A DNA stretch of 15,383 bases from assembly GCA_030590185.1 (NCBI GenBank), contig JAUUZB010000007.1, forward strand, positions 1-15,383, given 5' to 3'. The position numbers and the translations under genes are program-made. This DNA comes from Deltaproteobacteria bacterium (GTDB lineage Bacteria > Myxococcota > XYA12-FULL-58-9 > JAUUZB01). Shown here one piece after another: positions 7,001 to 13,691 of the stretch. The notes beneath the pieces are model-generated. The model did not search any database and was not told where the DNA came from. It saw only the letters and a list, made by a program, of their open reading frames with translations. The first letter of the stretch is position 1. Each line of letters begins with the position of its first letter.

Positions 7001-10000
7001 GAGCTGTGTGGGTACGTCGTACTCCTGCACCGACGGCAACGGCTGCACCAACGACGTCTGCGACGGGCTCGGCGGTTGTACCTTCGTTAACAACACCACC
7101 CCTTGCGATGATGGCGATCCCTGCTCGACGCTCGACACTTGCAGCGCCGGCAGCTGCGCGTCGGGCGCCACCAACAAGGACACCGACGGCGACACCTTCT
7201 TCGACGAGAATTGCCCGGGTGGCACCGACTGCGACGATGACCTGTTCGCGATCAACCCCGGCGTCCTCGAGGGTCCCGAGGGTGATCCAAAGTGCAGCGA
7301 TGGCATCGACAACAACTGCAACGGCCCGTTTGACCTCGCCGAGCCCACCTGCGGGGACTGCAACACGGATCCGGACTGTGACGATGGTGACGTCTGCAAC
7401 GGACTCGAGACCTGTGTCGCCAACAGCTGCGTGGCCGGCACCGCGCTGGTTTGCAACGACGGCAACGCCTGCACCAATGACCTTTGCAATCCCCTCAGCG
7501 GTTGTTACGCGCTCGACAACACCAACCCGTGCGACGATGGGAGCTCCTGCACCCACACCGATCTATGTGGTGGCGGGAGCTGCGCCGGCACGCCCTACAC
7601 GTGCAGCGACGGGAACCCGTGTACCGACGATGCTTGCAATGGTGATGGCTCGTGCAGTTTCCTCGACAACGCGGTCGGCTGCGACGACGGCGACGCTTGC
7701 ACGCAGAATGATCTCTGCGGAGCTGGCGCCTGCGCCGGCAACCCCTACTCCTGCGACGATGGCAACACCTGCACCACCGACACCTGCAACGGTGACGGCA
7801 CCTGCGCCAGCGCGAACAATGCCAACGCCTGTAGCGATGGCGACCCTTGCACCTCGGGGGACGTCTGCGCCGCGGGTGCTTGCTCAGGAGCCGCCTACTC
7901 CTGCAACGGTGACGGAACGTGCGCCAACGCCGACAACACCGTCCCCTGCAACGACAGCGACCCCTGCACCCATACCGATCGTTGCTCGGCTGGCGCCTGT
8001 GACGGCACCACCTACTCCTGCAACGACGGCAACGTCTGCACCAATGACGCCTGCGACGGTGACGGGACGTGCACCAACACCAACAACACCAGCCCCTGCG
8101 ATGATGGCGACCTCTGTTCCTCCGCTGACGTCTGCGGCGGCGGGTCCTGTTCGGGGAATCCCTACAGCTGCGGCGATGGGAATGTCTGTACCGACGATTC
8201 CTGCAACGGCGATGGGTCCTGCAACAACGACCCCAACCTCTCGCCGTGCAATGACGGCAACGCCTGCAGTCACGCCGACACCTGCTCCGGCGGGAGCTGC
8301 AACGGCACGGCCTACTCCTGTGATGATGCCAATCTCTGCACCACCGATTCCTGCAACGGCGATGGCACCTGCACCAACGCCGACAACGCCAACGCCTGCA
8401 GCGATGGCGATCCCTGTACCGAATCGGACCTCTGTTCAGGGGGAGCCTGCAGCGGCAGCGCGTACAGCTGCGACGATGGGAATGTCTGTACCGATGATGG
8501 CTGCAACGGCGACGGCACCTGCACCTTTGCCGACAACATCGCTGGCTGCAGCGACGGCAACCCGTGCACCCACACCGATACCTGCGGCGGCGGCAGCTGC
8601 GGCGGGACCGCCTATTCCTGCGACGACGTCAACCCCTGTACCAACGACAGCTGCGCTGGCGATGGCACCTGCACCAACAGCAACAACAACAACCCCTGCA
8701 ACGACGGAGACGCTTGCTCGACGCTCGACACCTGCAGCGGCGGAACCTGCGTCTCCGGCGTCACGAACAAAGACACCGACGGCGACACCTACTTTGACGA
8801 GAGCTGCCCGGGCGGCACCGACTGTAACGACGGTGTGCCCGCCATCAACCCGGGGGTCCTCGAGGGGCCGGAGGGTGATCCGAAGTGCAGCGACGGCGTC
8901 GACAACAACTGCAACGGACCGATTGACCTAGCGGAGCCGACCTGCGGCGACTGCAACGCGGATCCGGACTGCGACGATGGCGATGTCTGCAACGGGTCCG
9001 AGACCTGTGTGGCCAACGTCTGTGTGGCTGGCACCTCACTCAATTGTAACGACGGCAGCCTCTGCACCACCGACGACTGCAACGCGGTATCCGGCTGTTA
9101 CACCACCGACAACACCTTGCCCTGCAACGACGGTGACCTCTGTAGCCACGGCGATGTTTGCGCTGGCGGCGTTTGCGCTGGTTCTCCCTACACCTGCGAC
9201 GACGTCAATATTTGCACCAACGACTCCTGCAATGGCGACAGCACTTGTTCCTTCGTCAACAACACGGTCGCCTGCGACGATGGCGTCGGTTGCAGCTTCA
9301 GCGACAGCTGTTCCGGTGGCGCCTGCAACGGCACGCCCTACGCCTGCGATGACTCCAACATCTGCACCGACGATGCCTGCAACGGCGACGGCAGCTGTTC
9401 CTATGCCGACAACACGGTCGCCTGCGACGACTCCAATCCCTGCAGCTTCACAGACGCCTGTGCTGGTGGTTCCTGCACGGGCACACCGTACTCGTGCGAT
9501 GACGGCAACGTCTGCACCACCGACGCCTGCAATGGCGACGGGAGCTGCGCCAACACAAACAACACCAGCTCCTGCAGCGACGCGGACGACTGCAGTTTTG
9601 GCGATGTCTGTTCCGGCGGCACCTGCGGCGGGACGCCCTATTCCTGCGACGACGGTAGCCTCTGCACCGACGACATCTGCGACGGGGACAGCACCTGTTC
9701 CTACGCCGACAACACCGACCCCTGCGACGACAGCGCGCCCTGCAGCCATACTGACACCTGCGGGGGTGGCGCCTGCACGGGCACCCCCTACTCCTGCTAC
9801 GACGCCAACGTCTGCACCGACGACGCCTGCGTCGGCGATGGATCCTGCACCAACACGAACAACACCGCCGGCTGCGACGACGCCGACACCTGCACGGTCA
9901 GCGACCAATGCCAGGATGGAATCTGCAGCGGTGCTATCCGCGATCAGGACAACGACACCTACGGCGACAAGAGCTGCGGCGCCGACGACTGCAACGACCT

Positions 10001-12677
10001 CGATCCGGACGTCAACCCCGGCGTCCTAGAGACCTGCGGTGATGGGATCGACAACGACTGCGACGAGCTGACCGACGAGGGCTGCACCTCCTGCAACGTC
10101 GTCGATCCCGCCGCCACCCTGACCATCGACAACGACTATCCTTGGTCATCCTACGGCTTCATTCAAAACGACGAAATCGTCAACCTGTTCATCGTCGAGG
10201 CCGGCGCCTACAACGCCCTCGGAGTCGAGGCCTATTTCTACGACTTCTCCGGTGGCGCCGGCACGGGCCAGGGAGACTTCTCGGCCCACATCTACGCCGA
10301 CGCCGACGGCTTGCCCAGCGTCGAGATCGCCGCTAGCGCGGTCGACACGGTCAACGAGCTCTACCCCGCCCAGCACACCTTCTCGCTCCTCTCCGGGGTA
10401 CCGCTGGCGCAGGGGGAGTTGGTCTGGGTGGGCATCCGGATGGAAGAGGACCAGACCGGAAACGACTTCTTGCCCTTGATGGATGGCGATGTCCTGAGTC
10501 GCTACCACGCGGGTGTCTTCTGGTCCGAGACCGATCAGGACTGGTACCGATCCTGGGGCAACTGGCTGATCCGGGTCCTGGGCTGCGCCGAGGGACCCCT
10601 GTTGCGCTTGAGCGCGCATTCCTCCAGCCCCGCGATGGTACCGGCTGGCAACAGCGCTACGATCGATACGACGCTGAGCAACATTGGCTTCGCTGACACC
10701 GCCACCGTGCTCGGCACCTTGACCTGTGGAGAGCCGGGGCTCACGGTCACCACGGGCTCGGGAGACTACGGCGTCATCGCCCAGAGCGGCTCCGCGGCGG
10801 GCTCCCCCAGCTACGCGGTCGACACCGACGCGGCCGCCTTCGGCATCTATCCGATGGCACTCGAGAGCACCGACGGGCCCACCACCTGGAACGAGGGCTT
10901 TGGGCTCTATGTGCAGGGAAGCGGCTGCACGGTGGAGAACAGCACCCTGGTGGTCGACAGCGACACCCCTATGTCCTACGTCGCGCCCGACGCGGGTGAC
11001 GAGATCGGCAATTACTTCGTCGTCGGCTCGACCTCCTTCACGCTCACCTCTATCGAGGCGCAGTACTACCGCAACTCTGGCCCAGCCTCGCGGGACTTCC
11101 GCGTCAAGGTCTATGCCTACCGGGCCGGCTACCCGGATCAACTGCTTTGGACCTCCGCGTGGGTCGGGGTGGACGGCACCGGGGTCATCGTCAGAACCTA
11201 CACGCTCCCCACGCCGCTCACCCTGCGTTACGGCAACACCTTCTGGGTCACCATCGAGTCCCGGTCGAACCTCTCGGGGGAGGAGTTCGGCGTCCTCCTC
11301 GACGACGGCGAGCCGGTCAACGGCTCCTGGATGAACGGTGTCACCTGGATTGACGACACCAGCACCTGGGCGCCGGCCTTCGCCTCTGCCTTCATCCGCC
11401 CGAGCGGTTGTGAAGCAACGGAGCTGCGCTACGCGTCCCACGTCAGCTCTCCGGTCAGCCTCAACCCGGGCGCCACCGCCGACCTGACGATCACCATCGC
11501 CAACGACGGCGCGGTCGACGCCAGCAATGTCTCGGCCACGATAACCTCCGCGGATCCGGACGTCACCGTACTCGTCGACAGCGCCACCTACGGCGCCGTA
11601 CCTGCCGCGGGCAGCACCGCCTCCCAAACTGACTACCAGGTGCGAATCGAGCCGGGAGCGGACGAGTTCCAGTACCTCCTCGACCTATCGATCACCGACG
11701 GGATCAACGTCTGGACCGACAGCTTTCCGCTGCGCCTGGTCGGCGGCGTGGTCGACCTCACCATGAGTACCTTCACGACCACCCTAGTCGGCGACGACAT
11801 CCACTACAGCTTTGACGTCACCAACCAGGGCAACGTCGACTGCGTTACTCCTTTCCAGGTCGATCTCTACTTCGATCTCGAGAACCCGCCGATCCCAGGT
11901 CAAGCGGGCGACGTCGACTCCAACCTCAACGGTCTGGCCATGGGCGACACGATCACCCTGGGCTACGTACAAACCTTCAGCCCCGGAAGTTATGACGCCT
12001 ACGTTCAGTGCGACACCCTGGAGACGGTGACGGAGTCGGACGAGCTAAACAACGTCGCTGGCCCGGAGACGCAAAGCATCGGGGCCACCGACATATTCGA
12101 GTTGCTCAACCCGGAGCGCAAGTGGTTCCCCGCCGACATGCCGGTGCTCTACCGCTTCGTGACCGGCAACGCGCAGCCCGGCCTGACCCAGACGGAGGCG
12201 CGCACCGCCCTGCGGGACGGTTTCCAACACTGGGAGGATGTGCCGACCGCCTCGATCACCTTTGCCGAGGAGGCAGAGGGCACTGCCGATGGCTTCGTCA
12301 ATGACGGGCACAACACCATGAGCTTCAATGATCCGGACGGCGATCTCGGCTTCGGCACCTTGGCCGCGACCCTGCCGATCTACACCACCGGCCAATCCAT
12401 GACGACGAACAGTGTCGACTTCTATCGCCTGACCGATGCCGACATCGTGTTCAACAACAACATCGACTTTGGCACCAACGCCGAGGCGGCGCTCCCGGCC
12501 TGCAGCACAGATTTTGACATCGAGGGGGTGGCCACCCACGAGATCGGACACCTGCTCGGGCTCGACCATCCGAATGTGTTTGACGCGACGATGTACTACG
12601 CGGTCAATCCCTGCGACGCGAGCAAGGTTACCCTCGAGCAGTCGGATATCAACGGGCTCACCTTCATCTACCCCTAG
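4008..12677 (+). CDS. Giant lipoprotein: cysteine-rich CTDC/MopE repeat stalk with C-terminal matrixin metalloprotease
   Basis: 2889 residues. Residues 1-23 form a lipoprotein signal ending in the lipobox LIGC (Cys23, followed by Gly, so outer-membrane sorting is plausible). Residues 45-2029 are about 32 units of 50 residues with eight cysteines each, consensus CDDGNPCTTDSCNGDGTC followed by a second half C-DDGDP-C-T-x-x-D-x-C-x-G-G-x-C-x-G-T-x-Y-S. They resemble the Dicty_CTDC repeat of slime-mould matrix proteins. Five MopE-like metal-binding motifs interrupt them. Residues 2030-2580 carry two copies of a beta-sandwich plus Ig-like module, 2581-2686 a CARDB-like domain, and about 2701-2889 a matrixin (M10-type) catalytic domain with HEIGHLLGLDH (2844-2854) and the Met-turn methionine (2862). 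No MMP-type cysteine-switch propeptide was seen. By hand count there are about 300 cysteines. A cell-surface protease displayed on a disulfide-rich stalk is inferred; substrate unknown. It ends 9 bp from convergent hypE. Confidence 0.9.
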   Translation: MKSASALSLIVVGLSTSLALIGCGNNPVGDDDGGDTGLCAGDTECDDDNPCTTDSCDPAAGCVSVNNSLTCDDGLYCTSDDTCSEGECVGSDRDCTSGDNPCLESLCDEETDSCAEVMATNGRGCNDGDRCATADTCQDGVCTAGFTNLDADDDGYNDADCPGGNDCDDDNPEVNPGATEGPVGDATCSDGLNNDCDDYADLGDDGCGDCLGVGDCDDGNPCTADVCEAGSCVSTFNNNPCDDTLACTFGDTCSAGACVGTAYSCDDANPCTDNICNGDGSCGYVDNTNPCDDNDGCTQSDTCSAGICAGAVYACDDANPCTSDTCDGDGTCTFANNSSACEDGDPCTSTDICAAGACAGTLYACDDGNLCTDDSCNGDGTCTYSNNTDPCSDGSACTANDTCGGGACAGTTYSCDDSNPCTNDVCNGDGTCAHPDNTSTCDDGDPCTISDVCAGGLCGGTLYSCDDSTVCTTDTCNGDGTCSYAYNSVPCDDGNPCSSQDVCNSGSCIAGPTDKDSDGDSFFDQACPGGNDCDDTAVAVNPGVFEGPAGDPTCDDTIDNDCDGDVDLVETTCGQCNVDGDCDDGNICNGIESCSGNSCAPGTALDCTDGNPCTTDSCDPIGGCSNPDNTDPCNDGDTCTFNDTCGGGSCNGSTYVCDDGNACTDDACKGDGTCILVDNVDACDDGNTCTFGDTCTAGACLGTDYSCDDSNSCTNDACDGDGTCTHADNTRPCEDSDPCTLGDVCAVGACAGTSYSCDDSNLCTSDSCNGDGTCTFTNNTAPCDDSNSCTHTDTCSGGSCSGTGYGCDDGNTCTTDSCDGDGTCTHANNNNGCDDGDPCSMSDVCAGGSCDGTVYSCDDANLCTDDTCDGSGGCTYANNTQPCDDGATCSHSDICGGGSCGGITYSCADTNPCTDDTCDGLGGCSQADNTGPCDDGDSCSHSDTCSGGLCSGASYACDDGDLCTTDTCNGDGTCTLLDNSLPCDDLDPCTQGDACGGGSCVGTSYSCTDGNGCTNDVCDGLGGCTFVNNTTPCDDGDPCSTLDTCSAGSCASGATNKDTDGDTFFDENCPGGTDCDDDLFAINPGVLEGPEGDPKCSDGIDNNCNGPFDLAEPTCGDCNTDPDCDDGDVCNGLETCVANSCVAGTALVCNDGNACTNDLCNPLSGCYALDNTNPCDDGSSCTHTDLCGGGSCAGTPYTCSDGNPCTDDACNGDGSCSFLDNAVGCDDGDACTQNDLCGAGACAGNPYSCDDGNTCTTDTCNGDGTCASANNANACSDGDPCTSGDVCAAGACSGAAYSCNGDGTCANADNTVPCNDSDPCTHTDRCSAGACDGTTYSCNDGNVCTNDACDGDGTCTNTNNTSPCDDGDLCSSADVCGGGSCSGNPYSCGDGNVCTDDSCNGDGSCNNDPNLSPCNDGNACSHADTCSGGSCNGTAYSCDDANLCTTDSCNGDGTCTNADNANACSDGDPCTESDLCSGGACSGSAYSCDDGNVCTDDGCNGDGTCTFADNIAGCSDGNPCTHTDTCGGGSCGGTAYSCDDVNPCTNDSCAGDGTCTNSNNNNPCNDGDACSTLDTCSGGTCVSGVTNKDTDGDTYFDESCPGGTDCNDGVPAINPGVLEGPEGDPKCSDGVDNNCNGPIDLAEPTCGDCNADPDCDDGDVCNGSETCVANVCVAGTSLNCNDGSLCTTDDCNAVSGCYTTDNTLPCNDGDLCSHGDVCAGGVCAGSPYTCDDVNICTNDSCNGDSTCSFVNNTVACDDGVGCSFSDSCSGGACNGTPYACDDSNICTDDACNGDGSCSYADNTVACDDSNPCSFTDACAGGSCTGTPYSCDDGNVCTTDACNGDGSCANTNNTSSCSDADDCSFGDVCSGGTCGGTPYSCDDGSLCTDDICDGDSTCSYADNTDPCDDSAPCSHTDTCGGGACTGTPYSCYDANVCTDDACVGDGSCTNTNNTAGCDDADTCTVSDQCQDGICSGAIRDQDNDTYGDKSCGADDCNDLDPDVNPGVLETCGDGIDNDCDELTDEGCTSCNVVDPAATLTIDNDYPWSSYGFIQNDEIVNLFIVEAGAYNALGVEAYFYDFSGGAGTGQGDFSAHIYADADGLPSVEIAASAVDTVNELYPAQHTFSLLSGVPLAQGELVWVGIRMEEDQTGNDFLPLMDGDVLSRYHAGVFWSETDQDWYRSWGNWLIRVLGCAEGPLLRLSAHSSSPAMVPAGNSATIDTTLSNIGFADTATVLGTLTCGEPGLTVTTGSGDYGVIAQSGSAAGSPSYAVDTDAAAFGIYPMALESTDGPTTWNEGFGLYVQGSGCTVENSTLVVDSDTPMSYVAPDAGDEIGNYFVVGSTSFTLTSIEAQYYRNSGPASRDFRVKVYAYRAGYPDQLLWTSAWVGVDGTGVIVRTYTLPTPLTLRYGNTFWVTIESRSNLSGEEFGVLLDDGEPVNGSWMNGVTWIDDTSTWAPAFASAFIRPSGCEATELRYASHVSSPVSLNPGATADLTITIANDGAVDASNVSATITSADPDVTVLVDSATYGAVPAAGSTASQTDYQVRIEPGADEFQYLLDLSITDGINVWTDSFPLRLVGGVVDLTMSTFTTTLVGDDIHYSFDVTNQGNVDCVTPFQVDLYFDLENPPIPGQAGDVDSNLNGLAMGDTITLGYVQTFSPGSYDAYVQCDTLETVTESDELNNVAGPETQSIGATDIFELLNPERKWFPADMPVLYRFVTGNAQPGLTQTEARTALRDGFQHWEDVPTASITFAEEAEGTADGFVNDGHNTMSFNDPDGDLGFGTLAATLPIYTTGQSMTTNSVDFYRLTDADIVFNNNIDFGTNAEAALPACSTDFDIEGVATHEIGHLLGLDHPNVFDATMYYAVNPCDASKVTLEQSDINGLTFIYP
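4455..4637 (+). repeat. MopE-like metal-binding motif 1
   Basis: Starts with the acidic loop DADDDGYND, then CPGGNDCDDDNPEVNPGA and a closing SDGLNNDCDD with flanking cysteines. It matches the putative metal-binding motif named after Methylococcus MopE (DxDxDG, DCDD, NPG, DNDCDG). It is the most divergent of the first four copies. Confidence 0.8.
5550..5735 (+). repeat. MopE-like metal-binding motif 2
   Basis: 62 residues: acidic loop DSDGDSFFD, CPGGNDCDD, AVNPGVFEGPAGDPTC and TIDNDCDGDVDL, ending C-G-Q-C. It sits exactly at a 50-aa unit boundary and is followed by a 30-aa half unit. Confidence 0.85.
7122..7537 (+). repeat. Segmental duplication, copy 1
   Basis: This stretch covers the end of one 50-aa unit, MopE motif 3, the half unit and the start of the next unit. 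It matches 8715-9130 at a constant offset of 1593 bp, with shared runs such as TGCTCGACGCTCGACAC. End points are approximate. Confidence 0.65.
7176..7361 (+). repeat. MopE-like metal-binding motif 3
   Basis: 62 residues: DTDGDTFFDENCPGGTDC, AINPGVLEGPEGDPKC, GIDNNCNG and DLAEPTCGDC. It lies exactly 1626 bp after motif 2 and is nearly identical in protein sequence to motif 4. Confidence 0.85.
7902..8018 (+). repeat. Truncated 39-aa repeat unit
   Basis: This unit begins YS-CNGDGTC directly, lacking the first 11 residues (33 bp) found in its neighbours, and has six rather than eight cysteines. The join is flanked by CCTGC, which also occurs at both edges of the missing segment in intact units. 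That fits an in-frame slippage deletion. Confidence 0.8.
8715..9130 (+). repeat. Segmental duplication, copy 2
   Basis: Partner of 7122-7537, covering MopE motif 4 and its flanks. Differences are mostly synonymous third positions with some replacements (e.g. TFF/TYF, GID/GVD), so the duplication is not very recent or is held by selection. Confidence 0.65.
8769..8954 (+). repeat. MopE-like metal-binding motif 4
   Basis: 62 residues: DTDGDTYFDESCPGGTDC, AINPGVLEGPEGDPKC, GVDNNCNG and DLAEPTCGDC. It lies 1593 bp after motif 3. That is 33 bp less than the previous interval because one intervening unit is shortened. Confidence 0.85.
9942..10094 (+). repeat. MopE-like metal-binding motif 5 (short form)
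   Basis: 51 residues: acidic loop DQDNDTYGD, then CGADDCNDLDPDVNPGVLE, CGDGIDNDCDELTDEGC. It lacks the insertion between NPG and the closing DNDC segment seen in copies 1-4, and is closest to the canonical MopE-type motif. It ends the cysteine-rich region. Confidence 0.85.
10095..11747 (+). repeat. Tandem duplicated beta-sandwich plus Ig-like module
   Basis: Two copies of about 275 residues, at 10095-10928 and 10929-11747. Each starts with a domain opening TLTIDNDYPWSSYGF or TLVVDSDTPMSYV, holds a strand-rich core (e.g. VWVGIRMEED or FWVTIESRSN) and ends in G-C. Each is then followed by an Ig-like stretch beginning L-R-x-S/A-x-H-x-S-S-P and ending in a G-rich strand. Exact Pfam membership is not known to me; a spacer or ligand-binding role is inferred. 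Confidence 0.65.
11748..12065 (+). other. CARDB-like domain
   Basis: The segment starts VVDLTMSTF and continues YSFDVTNQGNVDC, LYFD, then a late TESDELNNV. A V-x-N-x-G core with a terminal 'E-x-x-E-x-N-N' is typical of CARDB, an adhesion-type Ig-like domain of bacterial surface proteins. It links the duplicated modules to the protease domain. Confidence 0.65.
12108..12677 (+). other. Matrixin-type (M10) zinc metalloprotease domain
   Basis: Residues about 2701-2889. The opening NPERKWFPADMPVLYRFV and the helix containing GFQHWEDV match the N-terminal part of bacterial matrixins. The zinc site is HEIGHLLGLDH (2844-2854: three His and the catalytic Glu2845). The Met-turn is DATMYY (Met2862). 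The end, SDINGLTFIYP, is typical of the family. Cys2832 and Cys2869 flank the active site and could form a disulfide. All catalytic residues are present, so activity is expected. Confidence 0.9.
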
Positions 12678-12724
12678 GCAGCGCCCCTAACAGATCCGCG
12701 GCAACAGCTCACCGTGGGGTAGAT
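12666..12724. terminator. Possible bidirectional terminator: 9-bp inverted repeat across convergent stops
   Basis: ATCTACCCC (12666-12674) and GGGGTAGAT (12716-12724) are perfect inverted repeats with a 41-nt loop, spanning the 9-bp gap between the protease and hypE stop codons. No T-tract follows on either strand and the loop is long, so an intrinsic terminator is only a weak possibility. Confidence 0.25.
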
Positions 12725-13691
12725 CAACGAGTCGCCGGCCGCCGATCGAGGTCTGGAGCACGACACGACCAGCCTCGTCGGTCACCTCGCCGATGCGGAC
12801 CGCTCCTCGTCCCTCCGGTTGGGCGCGCCAGGCCTCGAGGATCGGCGCCCCTACCCCAGGGCCACAGATCGCGACCAGGCGCCCCTCGGAGGCTACCTGC
12901 AATAGGTCCAGACCGGTGATCTCGGCGGCGGCCCGGGTTGTGGCACAAAATGGAACATCGACCTCGCGCAGCTCGATACCAACGCTACGGCCCGCCACGA
13001 TCTCGTTGAGCACCGCGCTGAGCCCGCCGCGGGTCGGGTCACGCATGAAGCGGACCTGGGCCGCCCAGGGCTGGGCTGCCTCGACGAGACGATGGACCGG
13101 GCCGGTGTCGCTGCGCGGACCAGCGGCGAGCACCAGACCCTCGCGGGCCGCGAGCACCGCCATGCCATGGTCACCGAGCGGGCCGCTCACCAACACGACA
13201 TCCCCGGGCGTGACGCGATCCGGACCCAAATCGAAGCCGGGGAATGCCTCGCCGATGCCGCTGGTGTTGACGTACATGCCATCGCACTGCCCGCGGCGCA
13301 CGACCTTGGTGTCGCCGGTGACCACCCGCACGTCGCAGGCCTGCGCCGCCTCTCGAACGGCGTCCAACACCTGACGCAGGGTCGTCAAGGGCAGGCCCTC
13401 CTCGAGAATCAAGCCCAGGGAGATCCACCGCGGCCGACCGCCGGCCACCGCTAAATCGTTGACCGTGCCGTGGACCGCGAGGTGACCGATGTTGCCCCCG
13501 GGGAACTCGAGGGGCTGCACTACATAGGAGTCGGTGGTGAACAGGATCTGCTGGCTCGCGATCCCCAGGCTCGCCGCGTCCGGGAGCCCGGACAACGGGC
13601 CGTCACCAAAGCGGGGCAGGATCTCGGCCGCGATCAACTCGCGCGACAACCGGCCGCCGCCGCCGTGGGCGAGGAGCACCTCTCCAGCCAT
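12687..13691 (-). CDS. hypE: Hydrogenase maturation protein HypE (carbamoyl dehydratase)
   Basis: 334 residues, the usual HypE length. HypE takes a carbamoyl group from HypF on its C-terminal cysteine and dehydrates it with ATP to a thiocyanate, the source of the CN ligands of the [NiFe]-hydrogenase iron. The sequence shows the C-terminal PRIC (Cys334 acceptor), the N-terminal LLAHGGGGRLSREL and TTDSYVVQPLEFPGGNIG, the VVTGDTKVV loop and FMRDPTRGGL (residues 215-223), all typical of this PurM-like ATP-binding family. AGGGGAG (13697-13703, minus strand) lies 5 nt before the ATG. The ATG follows directly on the hypD stop (TGA-ATG), implying co-translation with hypD. It is the last gene of the operon here and is convergent with the giant protease gene. 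Confidence 0.97.
   Translation of the reverse strand: MAGEVLLAHGGGGRLSRELIAAEILPRFGDGPLSGLPDAASLGIASQQILFTTDSYVVQPLEFPGGNIGHLAVHGTVNDLAVAGGRPRWISLGLILEEGLPLTTLRQVLDAVREAAQACDVRVVTGDTKVVRRGQCDGMYVNTSGIGEAFPGFDLGPDRVTPGDVVLVSGPLGDHGMAVLAAREGLVLAAGPRSDTGPVHRLVEAAQPWAAQVRFMRDPTRGGLSAVLNEIVAGRSVGIELREVDVPFCATTRAAAEITGLDLLQVASEGRLVAICGPGVGAPILEAWRAQPEGRGAVRIGEVTDEAGRVVLQTSIGGRRLVDLPHGELLPRIC

Larger units (their letters stand above)
4140..9941 (+). repeat. About 32 tandem 150-bp coding repeats (50-aa, 8-Cys, Dicty_CTDC-like)
   Basis: The units group in five blocks between MopE-like motifs: 2, 6, 9, 9 and 6 units, plus a 30-aa half unit after the second, third and fourth MopE motifs. Unit boundaries are regular: in the third block starts fall at 5826, 5976 and so on, every 150 bp, to 7026. 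Each unit has eight cysteines at fixed spacing and ends in G-T-x-Y-S or similar. Similarity to the Pfam family Dicty_CTDC is judged from the C-T-x-D-x-C core. An extended disulfide-locked rod is inferred. Confidence 0.85.

Noticed and set aside
4375..8931. Long plus-strand open frames in another frame (4375-6531, 6559-8931)
   Set aside because: They translate to Thr/Ala/Pro-rich low-complexity sequence forced by the 150-bp repeat composition; no start signal or domain.
4032..9908. Very long open frames on the minus strand (e.g. 4032-5732, 5880-7556, 9036-9908) opposite the repeat array
   Set aside because: They are low-complexity Val/Ala/Gly products of the antisense of Asp/Cys/Gly codon repeats. 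The plus-strand frame has clear domains throughout.
4140..9941. CRISPR array, because of regular periodic repeats
   Set aside because: The period is 150 bp, the repeats are coding and divergent, and there are no unique spacers between identical short repeats.
4008..12677. Functional link between the hydrogenase operon and the protease
   Set aside because: The genes are convergent and of unrelated pathway; proximity alone does not support a link.
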